A stretch of 64,000 nucleotides of DNA. Origin: Serripes groenlandicus (taxonomy: Eukaryota > Mollusca > Bivalvia > Cardiida > Cardiidae). Shown piece after piece: positions 10,470 through 21,114 of the stretch (positions are counted from its first letter, which is position 1; every line of letters starts with the position of its first letter). Made by a program: the position numbers and the translations under genes. The stretch covers positions 1 through 64,000 of the forward strand of contig JASEVX010000344.1 of the NCBI GenBank assembly GCA_031761405.1. Reading direction: 5' to 3'. The notes below the pieces were generated by a model that was not told where the DNA came from, did not search any database, and worked only from the letters and a program-made list of their open reading frames with translations.

Positions 10470-13017
10470 CTATTTATTTGTAACAGTCGTAATCTGGCGA
10501 CTATTTCGCAGACGATATTTGTAAATACGACGGGAACAATCGTCATCTGGCGACTCTTTGGCAGACGACGTTTGTAAAAACTATGGGTAATATTGATAGA
10601 GTCGTCATCTGGCGACTATTTGGTAGACGACGTTTGTAAATACGACGGGTAAAATAGAAACAGTCGTCATCTGGCGACTCTTTAGCAGACGACGTTTGTA
10701 AATACGACGGGTAAAATTGATACAGTCGTCATCTGACGACTCTTTAGCAGACGACGTTTGTAAATACGACGGGTAAAATTGATACAGTCGTCATCTGACA
10801 GACTCTTTAGCAGACGACGTTTGTAAATACGACGGGTAAAATTGAAACAGTCGTCATCTAACGGCTCTTTAGCAAACGACGTTTGTAAATACGAAAGGTA
10901 CGATTGATACAGTCGTCATCTGTCGACTCTTAAGCAGACAACGTTTGTAAATACGACGGGTACAATTGATGCAGTCGTCATCTGGCGACTCTTTAGCAGA
11001 CGACGATTGTAAATACGACGGGGACAATTGATACAGTCGTCATCTGACAACTCTTTAGAAGACGTCTTTTGTTAATACGACGGGTAATATTGATACAGTC
11101 GTCATCTGGCGACTCTTTAGCAGACGACGTTTGTAAATACGACGGGTACAATTGATACAGTCGTCATCTGACAACTCTTTAGAAGACGTCTTTTGTTAAT
11201 ACGATGGGTAATATTAATACAGTCGTCATCTGGCGACTCTTTAGCAGACGACGTTTGTAAATACGATGGGTAATATTGATACAGTCGTCATCTGGCGACT
11301 CTTTAGCAGACGACGTATGTAAATACGACGGGTACAATTGATACAGTCGTCATCTGGCGACTCTTTAGTAGACGACGTTTGTAAATACGATGGGTAATAT
11401 TGATACAGTCGTCATTTGGCGACTCTTTAGCAGACGACGGGTATAATTGATACAGTCGTCATCTGACAACTCTTTAGAAGACGTCTTTTGTTAATACGAT
11501 GGGTAATATTAATACAGTCGTCATCTGGCGACTCTTTAGCAGACGACGTTTGTAAATACGATGGGTAATATTGATACAGTCGTCATCTGGCGACTCTTTA
11601 GCAGACGACGTATGTAAATACGACGGGTACAATTGATACAGTCGTCATCTGGCGACTCTTTAGTAGACGACGTTTGTAAATACGATGGGTCAAATTGATA
11701 CAGTCGTCATTTGGCGACTCTTTAGCAGACGACGGGTATAATTGATACAGTCGTCATTTGGCGACTCTTTAGCAGACGACGGGTATAATTGATACAGTCG
11801 TCATCTGGCGACTCTTTAGCAGACGACGTTTGTTAATACGACGGGTAATATTGATACAGTCGTCATCTGGCGACTCTTAAGTAGACTACGTTTGTAAATA
11901 CGACGGGTCAAATTGATACAGTCGTCATTTGGCGACTCTTTAGCAGACGACGGGTATAATTGATACAGTCGTCATCTGGCGACTCTTTAGTAGACGACGT
12001 TGGTAATATTGATACAGTCGTCATCTGTAAATACGACGTGTCAAATTGATACAGTCGTCATCTGGCGACTCCTTAGCAGACGACGTTTGTTAATACGACG
12101 GGTAATATTGATACAGTCGTCATCTGGCGACTCTTAAGTAGACTACGTTTGTAAATACGACGGGTCAAATTGATACAGTCGTCATTTGGCGACTCTTTAG
12201 CAGACGACGGGTATAATTGATACAGTCGTCATCTGGCGACTCTTTAGTAGACGACGTTTGTAAATACGACGGGTAAAATTGATACAATCGTCATCTGGCG
12301 ACTCTTTAGCAGAAGACGTTTGTGAATACGACGGGTAATATTTATACAGTCGTCCATTGGCTTCTCTTTAGCAGACGACTTTTGTAAATACGATGGGTAA
12401 TATTGATAGTCGTAATCTGGCGACTCTTTAGCAGACGACGTTTGTAAATACAACGGGTAAAATTGAAACAGTCGTCATCTGGCGACTTTTTAGCAGACGA
12501 CGTTTGTAAATACGACGGGAAAAAATGAAACAGTCGTCATCTAATACAACGAGTAATATTGAAACAGTCGTCATCTGACGACTGTTTAGCAGACGACGTT
12601 TGTAAATACGACGGGAAAAAATGAAACAGTCGTCATCTAATACAACGGGTAATATTGAAACAGTCGTCATCTGACGACTCTTTAGCAGACGACGTTTGTA
12701 AATACGACGAGTTAAATTGATACAGTCGTCATCTGGCGACTCTTTAGCAGAAGACGTTTGTTAATACGACGGGTATTATTAAAACAGTCGTCCACTGGCT
12801 TCTCTTTAGCAGACGACGTTTGTAAATACGAATGTAATATTGATAGTCATCTGTAAATACGACGGGTCAAATTGATACAGTCGTCATCTGGCGACTCTTA
12901 AGTAGACGACGTTTGTCAATACGACGGGTAATGTTGATAGTCGTCAACTGGCGACTCTTTAGCAGACGACGTTTGTTAATACGACGGGTAATATTGATAC
13001 CGTCGTCATCTGTAAAT
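10470..13017. repeat. 62-bp satellite array, about 40 copies, with higher-order units
   Basis: The monomer is CAGTCGTCATCTGGCGACTC, TTTAGCAGACGACGTTTG, then TAAATACGACGGGTAAAATT and a few more bases. A recurrent 47-bp variant lacks the TTTGTAAATACGAC block. The segment at 11170-11464 (four 62-bp plus one 47-bp monomer, 295 bp) is repeated at 11465-11759. A second higher-order repeat of 257 bp starts at 11881 and 12138. GTCGTC and GACGAC within a monomer are inverted, giving a possible hairpin. Confidence 0.97.
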
Positions 13018-13063
13018 CCAAGGACCCTTTTCCAAAGATAGAAAAATGATTTCCCTCGCATTT

Positions 13064-13323
13064 GTGAGCTGTCCCGCTAGAAAATCAACATAATGGATTC
13101 TGCGTAAAGTATTCACCGGATCAGCCTAATCATGCAGCGCAGGCTAACACGGACATACACCTTTCGTCTCCTGTGTATTTTGTGTTTCAGGACTCGTTAC
13201 TCTATACCTCTATTTCCCCCCCCCCCCCACCCCGAGACGGAATGTGTCGGCCCAGATTAGCCTGCGCGGGCTGATCTGGGTCGATACATTACGCAGAATC
13301 CATTGCGTTTGTTTTCTCTTCTA
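13064..13323. mobile_element. Palindromic MITE (P2)
   Basis: Left arm TGAGCTGTCCCGCTAGAAAA with TCAACATAATGG, right arm CGCAGAATCCATTGCGTTTG. It carries a C-rich run near 13206-13220 in the middle. Clearly older than the 2430 copy. Confidence 0.8.
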
Positions 13324-13334
13324 ACCGCTAATGT

Positions 13335-13570
13335 TTAATCCAGGGGTTGTGAGTTTGAATCCAGACTTGACTATTTATTCTTTCCGATGATATAAAACTT
13401 CATTGCGACCAGCGTCATTCTTCTTCCGACAGTGGGCCGAATCGTCTATAAAAGATGGTAGCCAGTTGTATGGGAAGAATGTTATAAGGAATACTGTTGC
13501 GCGAAAGTCAGGAAACACACTGAACTGGCCGCCGTGATATAACTAAAATACCGTTGACAACGGCATGAAA
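13335..13570 (+). mobile_element. 5'-truncated SINE S1
   Basis: Begins at the B-box half (GGGGTTGTGAGTTTGAATCC). It keeps a diverged body (ACAGTGGGCCGAATCG) and ends with GCCGCCGTGATATAACTAAA and TACCGTTGACAACGG. Confidence 0.75.
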
Positions 13571-13680
13571 CCGACCTTCGGTGTTATAGGATATAAATAG
13601 TATATCCGTCTTAATTACATACAAGTATAGCGAGATATTTGGTCCAAATGGTTCTCGGGAAGTTTCAAGGATGCCTGCGC

Positions 13681-13957
13681 AATTTGATGGTTGATTGATT
13701 GATTGTATGTTTTTAACGCCGTTTAAACAATTTTTCATTAATATCACGACGTTTCCTGGGTAAATTACCAGTGCTACTGGTCTATTTATCCTGACACCAG
13801 CCAGTCAGCCGTAATGCGAACCCAGCAATCCTGAGCTCCAAGGAGGGCAGCCATTACTACTTGTTTGGAAGTGTCTGTGGTATGACCCTGCCGGGGATCG
13901 AACCCACGACATCCCGGAACCGAGGAGGACCACTACACATCACCGAGGCGTAAAGCG
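13681..13957 (-). mobile_element. tRNA-derived SINE, family S2
   Basis: Tail GATTGATTGATTGTATG at the left. Body includes CAAGGAGGGCAGCCATTAC. Head at the right has GGGGATCGAACCCACGACAT (the B box in antisense). Matches the 7431 copy along its length. Confidence 0.85.
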
Positions 13958-14027
13958 GACATTGTAACCCTGGTGTACTTTAGATCAGACAGTAAAATTC
14001 GCAAGTCTGATCTGTGTTTAAACTTTC

Positions 14028-14168
14028 TTCTAGGAGACCGACTATTTTTGAAAACATTACGACAAAAAGAAGAAATTACTCATCATGAGCAATATCTCCT
14101 TATGCCATATTGTTTTCAACTACGAGGCAAAAAGAAGAAATGTGTCTATACGTGGAAAAAGGGTTATT
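14028..14168. mobile_element. Internal part of a piggyBac-like MITE (P1)
   Basis: Contains GAAAACATTACGACAAAAAG, ACTCATCATGAGCAATATC and TATGCCATATTGTTTTCAAC. The central palindrome of the family is preserved. The outer arms are weak. Confidence 0.65.
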
Positions 14169-14327
14169 CTCCGGGGGTTTCAAAGACGGTTGCTAGGCTA
14201 GAATGTGAGCAGATATATAGATATATATATACATGTATTCTTTATTGAGTAACTGAACACAGTTTCTACCTACAAACAAATAAATACATTGTACATGCAT
14301 ACATTAACAACGTTATGAATGAATGAT

Positions 14328-14552
14328 TTGTTTGTTATGGTGAAGTTTGACGCCGTTTTAATCATTATTTCAGTTATATCACGGCGAAAGTTCACTTATT
14401 CATGATCCCTGGCTAAACAAACCAGTTATAGGCTAGGAAATGTGCCTTGTCCAAGGGCACTCCACAATGACCACCACAGTGACGCGACTGGAGATCGAAC
14501 CCGGGACGCCCGGCTCCAAATCGCCGACGCCAACCACTAGGACACGGCGGTT
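14328..14552 (-). mobile_element. tRNA-derived SINE, family S3
   Basis: On the minus strand, head GCCGTGTCCTAGTGGTTGGC and B box CCCGGGTTCGATCTCCAG. The body has CCTTGGACAAGGCACATTTC and the tail ends near the GTTATATCACGGC motif. This is the best-preserved tRNA-like head in the window. Confidence 0.88.
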
Positions 14553-14825
14553 TTTCGTAGAGAACAGTTTTGTTCCATTTACCAAATGATAAAATAGCTT
14601 GCCTTTCACACTTATTGAGCAAATTCTCCTTTTGCCGCATTAGTGTTTATTACTTTCAATGTAAACAATTTCATTTAAAAATAATTCCCTTATTTTGCAA
14701 AGATGTGAACATTCGAATATGTCGTTTAACTCGAACAAAACACTCATTCAAATGACATTTTGTGGGGGAAAAATACACATCGACTTATCCCAGTCTTTAC
14801 ACACTTCTAATTTAGTTCAATCCCC

Positions 14826-14912
14826 TTAAACCCTTCACAATTACAAACAAAGTTAGTCTCCTCTGCAGGAGATGACTTGAAAACATTGTGGGAAAAGGAC
14901 AAAAAACTGTGA
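14826..14912. mobile_element. Left half of a piggyBac-like MITE (P1)
   Basis: TTAAACCCTTCACAATTAC followed by CTGCAGGAGATGACTTGAAA and ACATTGTGGGAAAAGG. The right arm is absent. Confidence 0.6.
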
Positions 14913-15069
14913 CCCTTTATAACCCCTATCTGTAAATCAGAATTGCATTTTGTTGTGGTTTATCATCGATAATGAATACATTTAAGCCGCGTCTGTCTAT
15001 TTCGGGTCTCACTGCATCTGCGTAGAGTGAAAACACGGACGAAACTTTGTATCCACACGGTCTCATCAG

Positions 15070-18000
15070 TCATCACTATCCGTCTGTACGTATGGAGTCC
15101 TAGAGAAATCTATTGTATCCATTATACGGATGATGGCCACCTCCCAGAGCCTGCGTCCTTGTATGCACCGGATGATGGCCACCTCCCAGAGCCTGCGTCC
15201 GTGTCTGCACCGGATGATGGCCACCTCCCAGAGCCTGCGTCCTTGTATGCACCGGATGATGGTCACCTACCAGAGCCTGCGTCCGTTTGTGCACCGGATG
15301 ATGGCCACCTCCCAGAGCCTGCGTCCTTGTCTGCACTGAATGATGACCTCCTCTCAGAGCTTGCGTCCTTGTCTGCACTGAATGATGACCACCTCCCAGA
15401 GCCTTCGTCTTTGTATGCACCGGATGATGGCCAACTCCAAGAGCCTGTGTCCTTGTATGCACCGGATGATGGCCACCTCCCAGAGCCTGCGTCCTTGTCT
15501 GCAATGAATGATGACCTCCTCTCAGAGCATGCGTCCTTGTCTGCACTGAATGATGACCTCCTCTCAGAGCTTGCGTCATTGTCTGCACTGAATGATGACC
15601 ACCTCCCAGAGCCTTCGTCCTTGTATGCACCGGATGATGGCCACCTCCCAGAGCCTGCGTCCTTGTATGCACCGGATGATGGCCACCTCCCAGAGCCTGC
15701 GTCCGTGTCTGCACTGGATGATGGCCACCTCCCAGAGCCTGCGTCTGTGTCTGCAATGAATGATGACCTCCTCTCAGAGCCTGCGTCCTTGTCTGCACTG
15801 AATGATGACCTCCCAGAGCCTTCGTCCTTGTATGCACCGGATGATGGCCAACTCCCAGTGCCTGCGTCCGTGTCTGCACCGGATGATGGCCACCTCCCAG
15901 AGCCTGCGTCCTTGTATGCACCGGATGATGGCCACCTCCCAGAGCCTGCGTCCGTGTGTGCACCGGATGATGGCCATCTCCCAGAGCCTGCGTCCTTGTC
16001 TGCAGCGGATGATGGCCACCTCCCAGAGCCTGCGTCCTTGTCTGCACTGAATGATGACCTCCCAGAGCCTTCGTCCTTGTATGCACCGGATGATGGCCAC
16101 CTCCCAGAGCCTGCGTCCTTGTATGCACCGGAAGATGGCCACCTCCCAGAGCCTGCGTCCGTGTCTGCACCGGATGATGGCCACCTCCCAGAGCCTGCGT
16201 CCGTGTGTGCACCGGATGATGGCCACCTCCCAGAGCCTGCGTCCTTGTCTGCACTGAATGATGACCTCCTCTCAGAGCTTGCGTCCTTGTCTGCACTGAA
16301 CGATGACCACCTCCCAGCGCCTTCGTCCTTGTATGCACCGGATGATGGCCACCTCCCAGAGCCTGCGTCCTTGTATGCACCGGATGATGGCCACCTCCCA
16401 GAGCCTGCGTCCGTGTCTGCACCGGATGATGGCCACCTCCCAGAGCCTGCGTCCTTGTATGCACCGGATGATGGTCACCTCCCAGAGCCTGCGTCCGTGT
16501 GTGCACCGGATGATGGCCACCTCCCAGAGCCTGCGTCCGTGTGTGCACCGGATGATGGTCACCTCCCAGAGCCTGCGTCCGTGTATGCACCGGATGATGG
16601 CCACGTCCCAGAGTCTGCGTCCGTGTCTGCACTAAATGATGACCTCTCAGAGCCTGCGTCCTTGTCTGCACTGAATGATGACGTCCTCTCAGAGCCTGCA
16701 CCGGATGATGGCCACCTCCCAGAGCCTGCGTCCTTGTCTGCACTGAATGATGACCTCCTCTCAGAGCCTGAGTCTTTGTCTGCACTGAATGATGGCCACC
16801 TCCCAGAGCCTGCGTCCTTGTCTGCACCGGATGATGGCCACCTACCAGAGCCTGCGTCCTTGTATGCACCGGATGATGGCCACCTACCAGAGCATGCGTC
16901 CTTGTGTGCACTGAATGATGGCCACCTCCCAGAGCCTGCATCTTTGTCTGGACCGGATGATGGCAACCTCTCAGAGCCTGCGTCCGTGTGCACTGAATGA
17001 TGGCCACCTCCCAGAGCCTGCATCTTTGTCTGGACCGGATGATGGCCACCTACCAGAGCATGCGTCCTTGTGTGCACTGAATGATGGCCACCTCCCAGAG
17101 CCTGCATCTTTGTCTGGACCGGATGATGGCCACCTACCAGAGCATGCGTCCGTGTCTGCATCGGATGATGGCCACCTCCCAGAGCCTGCATCCTTGTATG
17201 CACCGGATGATGGCCACCTCCCAGAGCCTGCATCCTTGTATGCACCAGATGGACACCACCTCCAAGAGCCTGCATCTTTGTCTGCACCGGTCGTCTCCAG
17301 CTCTCAGTAAGTAATTATTTGTGCATATTTATTCTACTAATGATATTATTATCTTAATTTTAGTGATCCTATAATACCCGAAAATATAGTGATTTAGATC
17401 TGCAATAGTTGAGAATGTCTACTCCAATCCATCAATTATATCATGCTTTTGTATTCATATATACAATTCCTATTGTATTGTGGTCATGTTGCATATATAT
17501 ATATTTATATTTATTTCGTATATATGTGACAGTCACAAGTAGAAATCAGAGCTAATGCAATAAAATTATGCATTGTTATTTTTAAGCTAGCGAGTATATT
17601 TTAATTACAAATTACACAGCGCATAACATGTTAAAGGCTTATTATTAGTTTTAGCTCTGATTTCTACTTGGGACTTTCTCATTATTTAGTGTGATTGGTG
17701 TTTGCTAGTTTTATTTTTTTTAAGAGGTGGTATGCATTGCCTCTTAACTTCAGTCACATTTCGATTGTCCCTCGATGTTCTTTTGTCTCCCCACGTGGTC
17801 TACGCTTGGTTGAGGACTTGCTTTTGTTATGCATGCCTTTTCGTATATATATATTTAACCAAGAAGACACTTTTAAACATATGCAGTTATAATGGAAAAG
17901 GAACAACTTCTCCTTAAGGCTTTTGTCACAATGTTTAGAAAAGTTGTCTGTTGAGTTTTCTTTATACATGTAGGAAAGGGTCATAAACTAAAACTCACCA

Positions 18001-19159
18001 TTTCTCACATGTAGATTATTCAACAGTATCATATAATGAATACTATCATTTAAAGATATGTTCTATATAGTTTGGACTTATTAATAGTTTCAAAGACGTC
18101 TGCTGCAGATTTTTTTAATTTATATAAATGGGAAAGGATAAATTTTATAAGTACATGTATGTATGTAGTTTAACATCGTTTTGTATCGAAAATAATATTC
18201 TGTACATGTATGTAGGTTTGCAGTGGGAACCCATGTATCTATTCGACATGGGACAAAACTATTACCTGCCATGGTATGTAAATCGTTCAGTGAATGATGT
18301 TCTTATTTGTGTACGTGTCAGTTATTGAAGTTTGCAAAAACCTATTGTTATGTTCATTTTTTTCTTGTTAATGATATTTTTGTTTTTGCATGACAATTGC
18401 ATGTCCTATACAATTTGGCAACATCTTATTAATATGTTACTGTTGGTCAATGGTGAATATTGTTCATTTATATCTACGTTCCTGCAGGATGCATGCATAC
18501 AAATTTACTAGGTGTGAGGAGAACCCTATCTGATCAACACATTCAACATTTACCTGTTCAAATGTAATTTATTTGGCTATTGACATAACAATCATGAACT
18601 ATTTGTGCTATGAGGCTGTTCATTTGAATTTATTATACCTCACATGACTTTGTAATGTTATGTTTTTGACCAGTTAACAGTATACTATTACATGGCACAT
18701 GCAGAAAAAATGTTGGTTATGCACGTGCATGACATCATTTAAAACAATAACTTCACCTTTTAGACGTGCATGCCATACATGTAACAGTATACTGTCAACA
18801 TGTAAATTTGTTGGGTATATAATGGTAAGCATACATGTTACAAATTTTTTAACGACTTAATATACATTTTGTAATTTTAATAGTGCTATTTATAAATAGT
18901 TTTGATGACAGACTTTATTTGTGTATGTATAAATACATGTAAATACATATATTGATGTTCTTTTCAGGTGGTCCATGGTCCAGTGGGTGTTCATGCTGCT
19001 ACAGGCTGTTGGGCACAGTTCTACCAGAAGAGTGGGCGCACTGACAGGTGGATGCTGGGAGAAAAAATATTTTTTGTGTTGTTCACAGACATTGTGAGGA
19101 CTATTGAGGAGCCCACATTAATAGCAAGTGGCTCGCGAATATACTATAAGTTCATGTGA
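15070..19159 (+). CDS. Spliced gene with a 14-residue repeat exon and a short conserved-looking C-terminus
   Basis: I do not recognise the family. Exon 1 (from about 15070, possible acceptor AG at 15068-15069, to 17306) is made of about 50 repeats of the type DDGHLPEPASLYAP, with NDDLLSEPASLSAL variants. It ends at a GTAAGT donor (17307). Exon 2 is 18216-18273 (donor GTATGT) and exon 3 is 18968-19159 (acceptor TTCTTTTCAG), ending in TGA. Phases agree: exon 1 ends two bases into a codon, exon 2 supplies one base plus 19 codons, and exon 3 starts in phase 0. The joined tail reads FAVGTHVSIRHGTKLLPAM, then VVHGPVGVHAATGCW and ends GSRIYYKFM. A 2-bp deletion near 16987-16993 shifts the frame and creates a stop at 16998-17000 (mutation, polymorphism or assembly error). 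No initiating ATG is seen, so an upstream exon is probably missing. The protein is acidic and Pro-rich in the repeat. Confidence is moderate because the repeat is open in many frames. Confidence 0.55.
15126..17296. repeat. 42-bp tandem array, about 50 copies
   Basis: Unit is GATGATGGCCACCTCCCAGA followed by GCCTGCGTCC and a variable TTGTATGCACCG/GTGTCTGCACCG end. Several subtypes (ATGACCTCCTCTCAGAG, ATGACCTCCCAGAGCC) are interspersed. The array is the bulk of exon 1 of the gene at 15070-19159. Substitutions mostly keep the 14-codon frame. Confidence 0.97.
17536..17670. mobile_element. Short MITE with perfect 20-bp terminal inverted repeats
   Basis: Left end CAAGTAGAAATCAGAGCTAA (17536-17555) and right end TTAGCTCTGATTTCTACTTG (17651-17670) are exact reverse complements. 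The 95-bp interior is AT-rich and non-coding. It lies in the first intron of the repeat gene. I did not find a second copy in the window. Confidence 0.8.
17885..18145. mobile_element. Fragments of piggyBac-like MITEs (P1)
   Basis: Two pieces: 17890-17985 with TTGTCACAATGTTTAG and TACATGTAGGAAAGGGTCAT, and 17996-18145 with GACGTCTGCTGCAGATTT and AAATGGGAAAGGATAAA. Both are right arms. They lie in intron 1 of the repeat gene. Confidence 0.6.
18677..18797. mobile_element. Palindromic MITE with CAGTATACTG ends (family P3)
   Basis: Left CAGTATACTATTACATGGCA, right TGCCATACATGTAACAGTAT plus ACTG. The interior contains ATGTTGGTTATGCACGTGCA. A related copy is at 23026-23130 and a fragment at about 23285-23340. 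Confidence 0.75.
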
Positions 19160-20276
19160 TTGTAGTACGTCAAAGTAACTGTTGAATTGTATTGTCAGAC
19201 ATAAAATTTGATGATGTATGCAGTGTATCTGCCTTAAAATCCAGTGCTCTTTCTCATGTAAACTGTTTTGTTGTCAGACTTGTGAAGTACAATTAGTATA
19301 CTTATGTTTGATTAAGGCTGTGTGTGGATGGTTGTTTGCGCGAGTGCATGAGAGAGGGAGAATATACTAATACCATGTGACGTTGCATTTGTGTGTCAGA
19401 TCTATTCAAGCTCATCATAAACATGTATGTTACTTGAAAATAAAACATTTGATTTGAACATGTATTTCAAAATTCGTTGTACAACGTGTGGATGCAACCT
19501 TCGTGAATACCGCTTTAACTGTTGGTCAGGATTTAAAAACAAATTAGGGATAATCATCCTTTGTGAATACGACCCCAAGTTTTCTGTCAATACAAAAATT
19601 GGTATCAAATAATACTATGTTACTATGCTCTTCTTAGTTCCCATTACAATTATCTCAGTCTGCACTGTCTCAATATATATACATGTATGTATGTATCGGA
19701 ATCCGTCCTATGTTATGTCCATGACATGCATGTCCGTCACTAGTAACGTCCATCACATGCATGTCCGTCACTAGTAACGTCCATCACATTTTTTTTGTTT
19801 TCTTTAATTTTGGTCTCAGTTTATAATATTTTTCCTTTCATTGATTTCATGATAACATTGAGTTGTACGTTACATGTTGAAATGTACCAGAGGTTTAAAA
19901 GTCATTTATTGCATGCAAGAGAAAAAAAAGTTCACTGTCGCAATATTCTGACTATAACCTACATTCAAATAAGTTTGAAATCATCTGGGATTTCTAATCA
20001 ACAGACTAGAATTCTTCAGTGCCAGTTCAGATAACAAAGTTCTAGGGTTAAAATAACTAATTGAAGGTTTATGCTAATTTTATCAACAATTGTGCTTCAG
20101 AAACAAAGATTTGTCCGTCCACGTCACGTCCATCACACCAGGAATTTCTTTCCGTCTCCATGGCAACAGTTGGACAGGATTTATCTTTATATCAATTTTT
20201 TTTGAAGGTTTGGTCAATGGATGATACAATAAGAAACAAATAACTTAGATATTTGACACTTTAAAATTTAGTTATT
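19160..20276. other. 3' flank and intergenic sequence
   Basis: A polyadenylation signal sits at 19439. A perfect 31-bp tandem duplication around 19727-19790 has units starting CATGCATGTCCGTCACTAG. Otherwise AT-rich with no supported gene up to the transposon end at 20277. Confidence 0.55.
19439..19444 (+). promoter_or_regulatory. Possible polyadenylation signal AATAAA
   Basis: Canonical hexamer 280 bp after the stop codon of the 42-bp-repeat gene. In AT-rich DNA such hexamers are frequent, so its use is only plausible. Confidence 0.35.
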
Positions 20277-20520
20277 GCAGGCACAACAACGTTGAAACAA
20301 CGTTGAAACAACGTCGTACTTCAACGTTGTTTCAACGTTGAAAAATGGTTGTATTTGAAAGTTGTATAGACGTTGCGATATCAACGTTGAAACAACGTTG
20401 CGATATCAACGTTGAAACAACGTTGCGATTTCAACGTTGAAACAACGTTGCGATTTCAACGTTGAAACAACGTTGCGACTTCAACGTTGAATAATGTCTG
20501 GATTTGAGAGTTGAATAGGG
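20277..20520. repeat. Left subterminal CAACGTTG array
   Basis: Repeated TCAACGTTGAAACAACGTTG units (about 25-26 bp) with self-complementary AACGTT cores. It starts with the putative transposon terminus GCAGGCACA. Subterminal palindromic repeats of this sort are typical transposase or THAP-binding regions in DNA transposons; that role is inferred here. Confidence 0.85.
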
Positions 20521-20603
20521 GTTGGGATTTCAACATCACTTTGTTTAAGCAAATCCTGTTTGTACCCCATCGAAGAGGTTTTTGTCCAAAAACAGTTTTT
20601 GCT

Positions 20604-21114
20604 CAGTTGATTGGGGCTTAACGCCGTTTTCAATAATTTTTTATTCATTTCACGATGGCCAGTTCACCTACTCATATGTTTCTTGACTTTCTCACACCAG
20701 TATTTCATACAACATTCTTTCCAGGTAACTGAAGGAATCAGCTGTGGTCGAGTGGTTAGCGTCGGGGATTTCGAAACCGGGTGGATCCCCAGTCGCAGCA
20801 CTACGGTCATGGTGGAGTGCCCTTGGGCAAGGCACATTTTCTAGCCTAGTACTGGTTTGTTTACCCAGGGATCATGAAAAATTAAATATAATGCGCGCTA
20901 AATGACCTTAGCTGTCGATGCGCCGTAAAACAATATACATTCATTTATTCATTCCAGGTAACTGACTGCTTTTCCACATAGACTGATAGCCCATTGGTGG
21001 AAGACCAATAACGCTTATCACAATGACTTTTGTCAAACGTCGGAAAGAATGTTTGCCGAGCTGGGGTTCAAACTCACAACCCTTGGCAGCTAGCGTCACT
21101 ACCGAGGCTCGGCG
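20604..21114 (-). mobile_element. SINE S1 interrupted by a second SINE
   Basis: Left part 20604-20732 (TTGATTGGGGCTTAACGCCG and CACGATGGCCAGTTCACC) and right part 20952-21114 (GACTGCTTTTCCACATAGAC, then the degenerate tRNA-like head GGGGTTCAAACTCACAAC). They are separated by an S3 SINE with a 14-bp target duplication. Confidence 0.9.
20733..20951 (+). mobile_element. SINE S3 inserted in SINE S1, with target duplication
   Basis: Head GCTGTGGTCGAGTGGTTAGC, body GTGCCCTTGGGCAAGGCACA, 3' end AATATACATTCATTTATTCA. It is flanked by identical 14-bp copies of TTCCAGGTAACTGA at 20719-20732 and 20952-20965, the mark of LINE-mediated retrotransposition. Confidence 0.92.

Noticed and set aside
10470..13017. 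CRISPR-like array of short partly palindromic repeats
   Set aside because: There are no unique spacers; the whole 62-bp unit repeats. The context is eukaryotic and there are no cas genes.
15100..17049. Long minus-strand open frame (about 649 codons) in the 42-bp array
   Set aside because: It is a mirror of the repeat with period divisible by three. Only the plus-strand frame has phase-consistent downstream exons.
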